From Heterobilharzia americana (lineage: Eukaryota > Platyhelminthes > Trematoda > Strigeidida > Schistosomatidae), in the NCBI GenBank assembly GCA_944470555.2, contig CALYCZ020000348.1, positions 1 through 64,000 on the forward strand: a stretch of DNA of 64,000 bases. The letters run 5' to 3'. Made by a program: the position numbers and the translations under genes. The first letter of the stretch is position 1. Each line of letters begins with the position of its first letter. The notes under the pieces are model-generated. The model was not told the origin of the DNA. It searched no databases and saw nothing but the letters and a program-made list of their open reading frames with translations. Positions 26,601 through 38,600 of the stretch are shown piece after piece.

Positions 26601-29600
26601 GTCAATTGATTATTTGCAAAATTAGATGGGGTTACTTTGTTGGGAATCCACAACAATCTGCTATTTCCAACTGGAAGCAGGCTCGAATATCGCAAATCCA
26701 CAGTCGCTGGTAAAACAAAGACCTCAGTGAAGCGATTAGTTTTATGCTTAATCACTTCCAAAACTGGAGATTTTCATTTCAGTGCAAGTGGTGTGTAGAA
26801 TCAATTTCAAACTCTTGTTGAGTCACGTTTAGTTCGACTGGTGGTGTGATACTAAATCAGTACAATAACTGAAACACCTACCACATTGATAGATCACTGT
26901 ATGATTTATTTATTGGTCTCAGGACTATGAATACTGATTGCTTGAGTAATATGAAGAATGCCTGAGAATCAATGGATTTGCAGGATACAGGTCTAATTCA
27001 TTGTTGTGATGTATAAGAAGTATGTATATATACATTGTTCGCCTGAACGATGCCAATTGGACTTTCCTGCTTTGGATTTCAGGGTGAAATATTGGCTGGA
27101 AGAATACAAATAAACTATGCAGTATCTAACGTCACTCTTGCCTTCTTTAAAGATTCAGGGTAAGATTACTTCATTATCACTATTACACTTTTAAATCTAA
27201 ATCCAACATTGTAAATATCCAAAGCATTGTTGGCACAAATCTCCTGGATCAAATTAAACATGAAATCCATATTAATCATTATGAACATAAATTTCAGTAG
27301 AATCCCAGCATGTTTGCAAGATTAAAGTAGAAATTGACGGGCATTTAGTTGTGTCCACCACAGCTTCTTCAGCAGAATATTTCACAGCTGAAAGTGACCA
27401 TTATTAAAGAGCATATCAGCACTGGGTGGATGACATCCATCATTGTTTTCACTTCAGTAAGTGAGGAATAAAAGGTTTGATTTCTGTTCATAGGGAAACA
27501 AAACGCTGTGCATAATCAACTGTTGACTATTGTGAAATAGTATGTAGTCTTTAGAATATTGACACAAGATTGAGGAGACTTAGTTTATTAAAGCCACTGA
27601 GGATATTTGCATCTTGTCTTTAAGGAAGTCTAATGACAGAGCTAGTTTTCATAACTTGTCATATGAAGGTTAAGGAATTTAGGAGTGGTCAGATGGGTAT
27701 GCAAAAGTACGGGAAATAACGATAAAATTAGTGAATAGGGAATGACACTGCAGTAACTGTGACATCAGTTTTATGAACAGTCTCAGCTACCCTTTCTGCA
27801 ATTGAAGAGACCTGTCACAGATGTTGTCAGTGACAAGTAGTTAAGATTGTTTTCGAAGCTAGTACAAAGCATTTCGTGCCCGTTCTCATCGTGATGTCAT
27901 CGACACGAAACTGTCCGATGACCTTCTGATTTATGCGAGTAATTCAAATATGGTAATCATTTTAGGATGGCATTTCAGTTCTCAGATGCTGCCGAGATGT
28001 GAATATTTGTCACCTAATAATGATAAATATTAAACATTTGGAGGTAAGTTGAAATTTCATCTTGAGTTAGTGTTCATCACAAAATGACATGAGATGCGGG
28101 ACCATCACAAACGTGAGAACACTGAACAGCTGTTCCGTCCCAGTATCCGACTCCTCAGCCGTACGCACCCACGACCCAGATAGGGATTGGACTCGGGAAT
28201 TTCAGGTTTCATGGTGGATGTATTAAACATTCAGCCGCTTGTTAGGAATCCAGTGGTTCACGGCTTTCTCTTTTTTCAATTCGTGATGTAGTGAGACCGT
28301 CATCCAAGGTCTTCAGTTAGCATTCGCTTCAATTCCAACTGGTTGACCCCGAGAGTTAATGCCAGTCATTAGAACTTCGACATATCCATCTAGGAGCATG
28401 CCAGTAATGAGTAATATACAACATTGAATTTTGTGCTTATTGTTCAGTGCTTCTAGGTTTTCAACGGTTCTCAAACTGCCGTCAATCTGTGATGAATACT
28501 ACCTTAAAGATAAATCCTGTATTAATCTTTTAGTGATGTCAGTGACATTTTCAAAAGATGACACTTGGCACTCCTGTATGTGAAGTGGTCGGTCCCGGAA
28601 TTCAAATACTAATAGGAATGTCACTCACTGTTAGGCAGGTGCGTCCAACTGACGGGTTTTGAATGGGAAGAGACGCTTGTCGTCGATTCCACTGTTAACC
28701 ACTAGCCATTGTTACTATCAGAACGAAGTTGTGAGCAAATTCGTGGGATCCTCGCGTCAGTCCGTATACCAAATGTGGCCAGTCAACTCGGCTCGATCAA
28801 TGAACGGGGAATTATAAGCAGTGATATAATTCTGCTCATTAAGTTTCTAGCTTCAACATGAGACTTGTAGACTGAATGTTTAAACTAACATTGCTGGATA
28901 TTGGCTTGTATGAAGCAATCGAGTAAATACGATTACTTCTGACAATAAACAACAAGACGTATCAATGACCTGAGAAGGTCTACTCTTCAGTCGTATATCT
29001 CTCGTTTGAGATTGCATTGTGATAATTACTTGACTCAAAAAGATATTTGGTGCGATAATGACATTCTACACAAGAGCATCCATTAAAATTTCGCTAAATG
29101 ATACAATGAGTGCAACTCACCCGAAGTACAAACAACGACCACTCTTGAGTTTAGGTACTCAACCTAGTTACCTCTAATCGTTCAGCGCATGCTGCTTTGA
29201 ACTTGCCACTTTTCTACTCCAAATGATACAAACGAAACCCACTGACTCTGAAAATATCCCTCCATTGGCAAATTTATACAAATGTATAGGGGTGATTATG
29301 AGTGTGAAGGTACATGTGAGAGCTGAGAACTGCATATGATTCATAGAAAGGTCTCCGTTGAACTCCTTTCTGACATACTTTACAATAAACAACAGTAAAT
29401 CCAAAACATGCCACACGATGGCAAACTGGCAAGAATATAAGGCTCAAAGAAGAACTTAATTCAATTTCATCACTACCACAAAGTAATGATCAAACCGATT
29501 GTTTTGTCAAGCTCAGTAGAAGTGGCCAGGAAAACGAAAGCCTATTGTTTTATTAATCCGTAATGGACCGTATCATAATAAAATATGATTTGATGTCCCT

Positions 29601-32600
29601 TTGTGTTGTCTTTAAAGATGGAAACACTTTTTAGGCAGTTCAACTCATGATTGAAAAATACTACAGTGATTGTTGAAAATATTGTCTTCGTATTGAAACT
29701 GAATTTATTACTTTTAATGTATGCTTCGTTAGTTGGTATAAAGTTAACTATCGCAAGGCCATGGAGTGGCCATATGGCAAAAATCTGGGATGCAACTTTG
29801 CAACGAAAAGTTGTTATGAATTCGCTGAAATTCAAAGAGGAAAGTGAGTGATTTAATGTTTTGATTAGTTTGTTAACCGTGTTTTGGGAACAGGTGAACG
29901 AATAAACTCTTTCCTGCGAAAAATGAGTAGATATAATAAAGCGGAATTTCGAAAGAAGTTCGGTTGTTCATGCTTTTAAATTCACAAATATACATAGATT
30001 TGATGAATTGACTGAATTCACATTCATTGTAGGAAATGTTTTATCGAAACTTAAAGATAAAGAAATTGATTCTTGGTTAGAGTATTGGTTGGATCTACAA
30101 AATTATCTATCCCCTTGAAGTCTCATATATTTTACCATATCTTGAAATACATGGCAAAGAAAGTGACTTATGTTTGCAAAACCCTGATAAGCAAATGTAT
30201 GTGGTTAGCACTTCTGGAAACGAAAGGTATTCACATATGAAATTTAATCTTTAGTATAAAAATCAATGACATCATTCTCGATCTATTGCTTACAAGTAAG
30301 AGTTATCATGAAGTCGAAAAGTGCACTTTCATCTTATCTAGCCAGTATTGGAAAGTGGATACAATTCGCATGTTTCCTCTGAAAATAACGCCCTGTGAAG
30401 TCCTAATATTTGGACTGTCTCTCAACTGGCGATTATAACTGTATCATTTTTCAAGAAAGGAAGTTTGCATTTCCCGACTAAATTTCTTATTTCAAATTGT
30501 GACGCTTTAATTGCTTGCAGAATTGTGGATTAGGAATTATACAGATGTTTTCATTACAATAGTTTAACTGTACAAAGACAATAAAATGATTCTCGAATCG
30601 AAGCACTATATTTTATCAAATGTTAGTGAAACTAAATTGTATTTGTTTTACTCCTCAAGGAACCAAACAATCGCTCCATTCTGTGATAATTCTAAAATAA
30701 CTTGTATGGGTCCATACGCTTATGGGATGTGCAATATTTTAATATACGATCAGCCACTTCCAGTAGAAGATCGCTTCTTTGCAACCGATCCATACGGTTC
30801 TGGTCAAGAAGGTAAATATTTTGGAGGTGAAGATCCGTTCCAAGACTACTGTCCAACACAAGTAGTAAGTTTGCCACTGTATTTTCACCTGTTTATTGTA
30901 TTCATTTTTAAACGGATGAAACATTACTTGGACTGAAGTAATTTCAGTATTCCAAACAATCCTCAACTCATGAATCTAAATAATATCGTCCACTGGATTT
31001 GGTAACACATATTCCGCCTGTTGCAAAGTTTGAATTCTGAATTTCATTTTAAATTACATGAAAGTAAACTGCTACCTCCGAAATAGGTGACAGAAACAAC
31101 ATCTAAACAGGAGAATATGATCGAATTTTTAATAACTTGTTTTGTATTTCTCCTAACTGCATTCTTAGACTAAATTTATGGTTTACATACAGTTGATGTT
31201 AAGAGATATTGATGAGAGTGAGCTCAAACTGTCAGAAGCAAAACCTCACCACGAGAAGCACAAGCTGAGCAAAATCGAATGTATCACACAGAAAGTGAGC
31301 TATCATGCACTTCCAATTTATCAAGATGAAATGTTCAAGCTCCAGATTACATTTCAGGTTGGTATTCATCATGGACTGAAATGAATTGGAGAAACATTGG
31401 AAACCTGAGACCACTGGGTAGATATTTCGTCGTGATATGGGACTCCAGGGCAGTACAGATCCGTGACCCCGTCCCACAAGCGATCAAACCCAGTGCTTTT
31501 GGGATCCGTGGCCAGCACGTTGCTACCGAGCCACTGGTTCAAAATCCAATAGTCCATATTCCCTACTTCTATCATTTTTTCACTCTAAAATAGGAGGTGG
31601 GAAACTTTTTTATGATTTCTCAGCGTTTAAGGCACTGGTGTATACTACTTGTAAGTCAAGAGAAGAAAATATCAGCATATTTCACCTAGTGTAATAATTT
31701 GTTGAATTATTTCTGACTGACTGAATGACTGAGCTTTCGGCATCACTACAAAGGTGTTGGTAGTTATATTACTTGACTCGCGTTAATACAATGCACACAG
31801 CAAACCGACTTTGAAAGGTATTTCCATTCAACAAACATCTGATGATATTCTCTGCAGTGATTTGACATTTTAGGCTGATGAAGATACTAGTTTAAGCACA
31901 GAATACACTTTTGAGTTAAATTTTATTCAAACATGAACAAATACGTAAACGATTTCTTTCTCTAGTTCGTAACCAGTTTGGGACCTGAATACCCTGTGAA
32001 TTCTTTCTGTACTCATACGGAGAACATTGAGAAATCGAGTAAGTAATGCATTGTCTTATTGTATTACGCCCTCATTTCACTGAATGGAAATCAAGATGAG
32101 AGGTTGTTCATAACAATGTTGCAATATTTAGATGAATTTGAGCTGTCGGGGGTGAATTATAAGCAATAATATATTTTTTACGAAAAGATTGATGTTAAAA
32201 GTGTGCAAACTGAATGAAAACAATTAAAGAAACTATTGACAATTTCTGAAATATTACTCCTTTACTCCACGTATCTTTCAGTGATAGTTTGAGCACTTGC
32301 CATATGTAATTACTAATTAATTGTCTTTTTAAGTCGGAAATGACATGTTGATATGGAACTAACAGAGACGTTTAGTGAAGTGGTGTATGATAAATGTATC
32401 CGTTTCCCTGTTTCGTAGAGCGAAATGAAGTGCTCTACTCCATGTCTTGCTGATCAACCTCTCTGAAATGAATCAGTCAAAAAGTTCGTGACCATGTATA
32501 TGGAAACTCATCTAACTTATCCATTTGCAAGTACTTCAATACCACATTTGGAATCAGTTATATAATTCTTCAAGGTTACTAATAGTCCTAATAGCTTCTC

Positions 32601-35600
32601 AAACCAAACCATGCTCTAAAATTTTGATTGGTGCAGATAGTGACAGCAAGGTAGCATGTGTCAGGTGAACAAATCTTCGAAAGGAAGATAATGAATATAT
32701 GAAGCAGTCAAGGAAGACCTGAGACCGTTTTGAGATAAGAATGACATAAATGTACAAGGATGTCAAAATGATAAGTGAAATACAATATTAACAGAAAGTA
32801 ACAAAGCTGTGAACAAATGTTAGGTAGGAAACTGAAATGAGCTACTTGTACTAGTAAGTAGTATAAATCTGGAGACATAAAAACCAAAGACGAAGTAGAT
32901 GAAGAATTAACATGACATTTTTAAAAATAGGTAAATAATTAAGGAATACTTATTAACGTTAGTCCTGACTTCTGTGAATGTTCACAAGGTTGAACTTTTT
33001 GCTACTTAGCTAACAGTGCTTCCAGCTTTCATAATCTACCACGCATGCTTTATCACGAAATTTGTTGGTAGAAACAGCATTAAATACCTAGAGATTTCAG
33101 GTATGTTCATTTACTACACGAATGTCAACGCCTTGTTTCCTAGAACCCAAATTTTGTCTTGATGGTTAATAACGACATCACCTACACATTCCTGTATCAT
33201 TTGAGCATATCTCAATCCTTTCTTGCATTATTAGTGATGATATCAAACAGCCTAGCGATGAAACATGCACCACAAAATATAGAGGGTCAGATACACTATA
33301 CCGTGATCACCTAAATCTAGAGCTACAAAATTTGAAAATCACTATAAATTTATCTTGTTACTGAAAACCTATGATCTTGAGTTTATAAGAAGTCTGATAC
33401 TAACGGACAGTGGAATGTGGTATTCTGTTATTATACTTGTGTTCCGTTGTGAACTCACTATTTCCACATGCACTATTCAAATGAATCGGTTACTTACTGT
33501 GAAAAGTGTATTTAGAGGATGCATTACCAGTTTATGTGGAACACGTTCCCACTTTTTTGATTGGGTCTTCAGGTGCATCAGTTCAATAAAAGAAAGGATT
33601 GTTGGAATACAGATTCATGAGTAGGGAGTAAGCTTGTTGCTGACCAATAGCGTTCGAGGCCTGCAAAATAGGTATCCTAGTGCCTAATCTATAACATTTG
33701 ATTCGCTGTATGCATTTCAACAATTGCTTGGATTTAAGTTGATTCGAGGCAATCAATCGGAAACCCTGAACCTAGTTATTGAGCCTGATAGCAATTGTTT
33801 GCATGGCGCGTCAGTGAATTTCGAGGTATTGCTTCTGTTTTTACATTCATACTCACGTCACTCATTGTGGCCACGTTGCCACTGAGCTATAAGGAGAACG
33901 GTTGATCGCATGCACAACTGGATTAGGCACACTGGTTTGGCACTGGAGTGAAAATTATTTCATGTCGTCTAGTGCTGGGTGGTGCCTGAATTTTATCAAT
34001 TGTTCTGCGATGTGACCAACGATCTAAGAGAATCAGCATCGCAGTCCATTTCATAGATTTTATTGATATCCATCAAACAGTTGTCCATTGTGGAGAGAAT
34101 CAATCTATTAGAAACATATTTTAAATGAATGTTTACACACAATGATGTGTTATTCAGTTTTTGTAATATTTCGAACAAAATTACTGCCCGTGATCACACC
34201 AATTGTTAGAATTATTTGTTCACACATTGAGGGATAGGAATTTCATTGGTTGTGGTGGGCAAAGTAATGCAGGACGCGGGTTTCATCCTATTTGTTACTC
34301 ATCAGCTGGATGTACCTACACTTCACTGAGTAACGTTGTGTCTACTGAGGTCGAACAATTCTGTAGGATAAAAATAACGGAGGATTACAAGTATATCAAT
34401 AAATAGTAATGACTAACACCCATTGTACAAGATTTGCTGTTGTTCCCCCTTGGCATATTGGACAACGTCTTGGTGCTTGAAGTAATAGGCACGCAGTTCG
34501 ATTCTAAGTGGGAACACAATCACTCACTGGGTGAAGGTACATCCAGCTGACGAGTCACTAATAGGATGAAACCCGCTTCCTGGATTCCTTTGCCCACCAC
34601 AACCAATGAAATTCCTATCCCTCAATGTGTGAACAAATAATTCTAACAATTGGTGTGATCACGGGCAGTAATGTTGTTCGAAATATTACCAAACACTGAA
34701 TAACATCATTGAGTGTAAACATTCATTTGAAATATATTTCTAATAAATTGAAAGATTCCAACTGGTTAATCGCTAACTGCAAACTTAGGTGACGTCAGTT
34801 CCAATTTCAGGTTAGAAATATGTCTCATCGAAGATGCAGACATGCCTTTCTGATGCAGGCCTAGGTCAAATAGAGCTTACTACCAATCATCTCTAACGAA
34901 CTAATATGCATCAAAGTGCATCACGATGGTCAGCTTCTTAGCTTGGTGGCCACGCTGAGAATCGGTCGATGAAACTCCATCAGCATTCAGGGGAGGACAA
35001 CGTGAAATTGCCAATCCTTCAGTGAGTAGCCAATTCATGTGTAGTTTTTAATATGTTTATTTTTTGGGTTTCTTGACTGAATTACAGGATACAGTTGGAG
35101 TGAAGCGTAGATTTATGTCAAGGCATGTTCCAGTTTTCACATATCTTGAAGCTACTGTGGTTACGGAGCTGAGTTAAGTCTGTCATTGAAAAATGTTGCT
35201 GTCACATAATGTTCTTTGCTGTGTGTTCGTTCACAAAAAAGGCGATCGTTGTGTTCTGTGTGGATCACTTACTCACTGTTGATTGTCAGAAGTCAAAACA
35301 CTCAGAAATGAGCCAATTAACATGAAATACTTCTTGTCTCTAATTACTTGGGGTTTCAAAAGGTATTTTGATTGATGGCCTCCCGGCAAAATATCTCATT
35401 CTGAGTAAATACATTAGATCTATTGTGTTCAGAAAGAAGTACTACTAAATGGTTGGTTAGTTAATCTGAGTTTTGTTAGTGTTTGAAAACTATACAATAC
35501 TAATCTGAAGCTTATTTTAATAACAGAGAAAGGAACTAACTACTTTTTTCAAACGTACGGTACCAAAGCAATCTGCATAGAAAATCGACCAGACTGGGTG

Positions 35601-38600
35601 TATGAAGACTCGTATCAACACTCGTTGCCTGACGATTTGTTGGGAACATGTCATCGAGTGAGTTTTGCTATTTCTGTTTCATCTTAATCCCCAACACTAA
35701 ACATCCTCTATTCACAAACTGCAAAATGTGACAGGATTATTTGGTTCCGTAAACAGTAGATTTAGTTCAGCTTAGTATAGGACAGAGTGTGAATAAGGAC
35801 AGTTTCGTAATCACAACTGGAATGTAAACATGTTCAAATTGGTGAACATATTCCAATTTCAGGTTAGGTGTAATAGCTGTTTATATTCAGAAAGCGGGGA
35901 ATAAACGCTAATCTATAATGTAATAATTTATTCTTTGGTTTCCTAAGGGAACAGAGAGCTTCAGTAGCAAGTCTCCACTGCACTCTGTTCTCTGCAAACT
36001 TTTGCACCTGGTTCCACGACAGCCCAGAATCTCTTATTTATTCCTTGCACCATCTCCTCAATCTTACCCTCGCCTCGGACGCCCAACTCGTCGCTTCCCA
36101 TCTGGGTTCCACTCGAGGGTCTGGCCTGGCCTGGCGAGTGATTTCCCCAGTCAGCCTTCTCAGTGTTTGCCCAATCCATCTCCACTCCCACTTTCTCTTG
36201 CATATTTGTTCAGCAATAGGTTCTTGGTTGGTTCGTTCCCAGAGCACCTTGTTGCTTATTCTTTCTGGCAACCCATCTGATCTTCAGTAGCGAGCGCAGA
36301 CAGCTGTTGACAAATGTCTGTAGTTTGTAAGAAATCCCTTTCGTGACGCGCCAGGTCCTTGAGCCATACAGAATCACTGACTTTACATTAGTGTTGAAAA
36401 TCCGTATCTTGTTCCTCATGCTGAGTGCAGAAAATCTCCACACTGGTTTCAGGCTAATGAACACCTGTCTTGCTTTTCCGATCCTGGCTTTGACGTCCCC
36501 GTCTGTGCCGCCTGTAATAGAAACAGTGCTGTCTAGATAGGTGAAAGAGAAAACTTCTTTTAGACTACTCCCGTTTATGGTGGTTGGAGCTTTCTGTTGT
36601 GGTTGGTGTTGGTTGGGTATCTCCATCACCACCGTCTTCTCTACGTTAACTTGAAGTCCCATCTTCCATGCCTCCCCTCTCCTGTCAACTTGTTATTTTT
36701 TGCCTGTAGATCTTCAAGCTTGTGTGACATCAGACACAAGTCATCGGCGAAATCCAAGTCTTCTAGGTTCTTTTCACCGGTCCCGCCAGCGTATCCCCAT
36801 CTTCTCGCTCCCCACTGTTTGCTGCATGATCCAGTCGACCACAATCAGGAATATCATGGGGGATAGTAGGCAACCTTGTTTCACTCCTGTCTTCACTTCG
36901 AAAGCATCACTCAGCTTCCCATTGTGAATTACTTGGCATGTGGCATCTTCATATAGTTGTTGAATGAGGCGGATAAGGGTTTGCGGTACTCCGTAGTATT
37001 GAAGCAGTTTCCAAATTACTTGTCGGTCGACGCTGTCAAAGGCCTTCTCAAAGTCGATGAAGTTGAGGTAGAGGGTTGACTGTCATTCAGTACTCTGTCC
37101 TATGATGATGTGAAGCGTGGCAATTTGATCCGCACACGATTTGTACTTCCTGAATCCAACCAGCCTGTTCCGGTCGCAGTTTTGAATCCAGTGCATCCTT
37201 AAGCCTCTCCAGGATGATGCGGGTAAATATTTTGCTTTGGGGTGGACAGGAGAGTGATTCCACGTCAGTTCTTGCAAACACTGAGGTCTCCCTTCTTCGG
37301 CAGTTTGACAAGGTAACCCTTCTTCCAATCGCCAGCTACCTTCCCTTCCTTCCAGACATTTTGTAATAGTGGTGTGAGCATGTCCGCTGTTGTCACTGCG
37401 TCTGTTCTCAGTGCTTCCGGCGAAATTCTATCTGGTCCTGCTGCTTTCCCGCATTTCAGTATTTTTTTGGCATTCAGGGCTTCGACTTTTGTAGTTCTGT
37501 GGCTGGGTTGTAGGTGGTATTTCTGGATGAAGTGCAGGTGGTGGTCGGTGCAAAAGCTTTTCGAAGTGATCATCCCATTGCACACATTTCCTCTTCTCGT
37601 CTTTCATCCTTGCACTGGTTTATCTTCTGATTCATCATCCCTCTCTCTCTCTGCTCTATCAGCTTCCATGGGTCCGTCAAGATCCAGTCCTTATCTTCTT
37701 TCTTCCTCCTCACGAATACGGTTATGCAAGTTTCTTTCCAGTAGGCAGACTGCGTCTCCACTTAGTTCACATTGAGATGAAGTCAGTCTGATTTTTAGTG
37801 TAGTGTGTCCAGCTGGGGAAATGAAATCCACGTCACTTTATGGATATCCTTGTGCTTAAACACAGTGCACCAAATCGTTGAATGCACATAATTCTGCAAA
37901 CAATTCTCCATTCTCATTCATTTCACCGCGGCGCTTCTCGACCCATGATGTGTTGTCCACTCTCAGTTTCGCATTGATTTCACCCCGCTCACTAGAATTT
38001 TGATGTCGGCAAGTGGGCTGGATTCTTGTCGAGTACTGATTGCGGTTGTGTGTAGAATTCCTTCTTCTTCTTTTCATCTGCATTATTTATAGGTGCGTAG
38101 CATTGTATGATTGTGACCTTCCTTCCTTTTGAGTTGAACTATGCTGTCATGATCCTGCATTAGGAGATTGGTTCCCACTGTATGAGACAGAGCCTTCGAC
38201 GCTGTTGGGGACATCAAGATAGCCACTCGAAAACTCAGTGTGCTCATGGCTATCATCTGGATGACAATATCGGAGGAGATTATTGACTCTGTAATTGGTA
38301 GTTTTGAAGGTCCACTTCCATTCCATATGCTTTCAGAAATTCCTAGCACTTCAATGCGGTACCTTCTCATCTCTTTTGCAATCCGCGCTGCCTTGCTGGT
38401 TCCAAACACGGTGCGGACATTCCATGTCCTTATGTTTACTTTCGCTTTCATCGAGAGAAGCGAAGACATATCTGACAATTGGCTTCCTGTAGGCTTTCAG
38501 CAACCGGCATCATTTCGCCTCACTGATTACAGCGGGGAATAATTTCGTTTTTATTTTTTATATTTTGTTTTGTTAGGCAGTTGGATTGTTCATCTTGGGA

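Larger units (their letters stand above)
34097..34749. repeat. Inverted repeat built on two opposed Smα-like SINEs
   Basis: Arms 34097-34316 and 34536-34749 are reverse complements at about 90%, with a 219-bp spacer. The arms include a hammerhead motif each and about 170 bp beyond it. The spacer holds a tRNA-like head for the plus copy only. Lies in gene A intron 13. Confidence 0.9.

Noticed and set aside
34445..34520. tRNA gene.
   Set aside because: The A- and B-box-like parts are present, but no full cloverleaf can be drawn and it continues into the hammerhead, so it is a SINE head.
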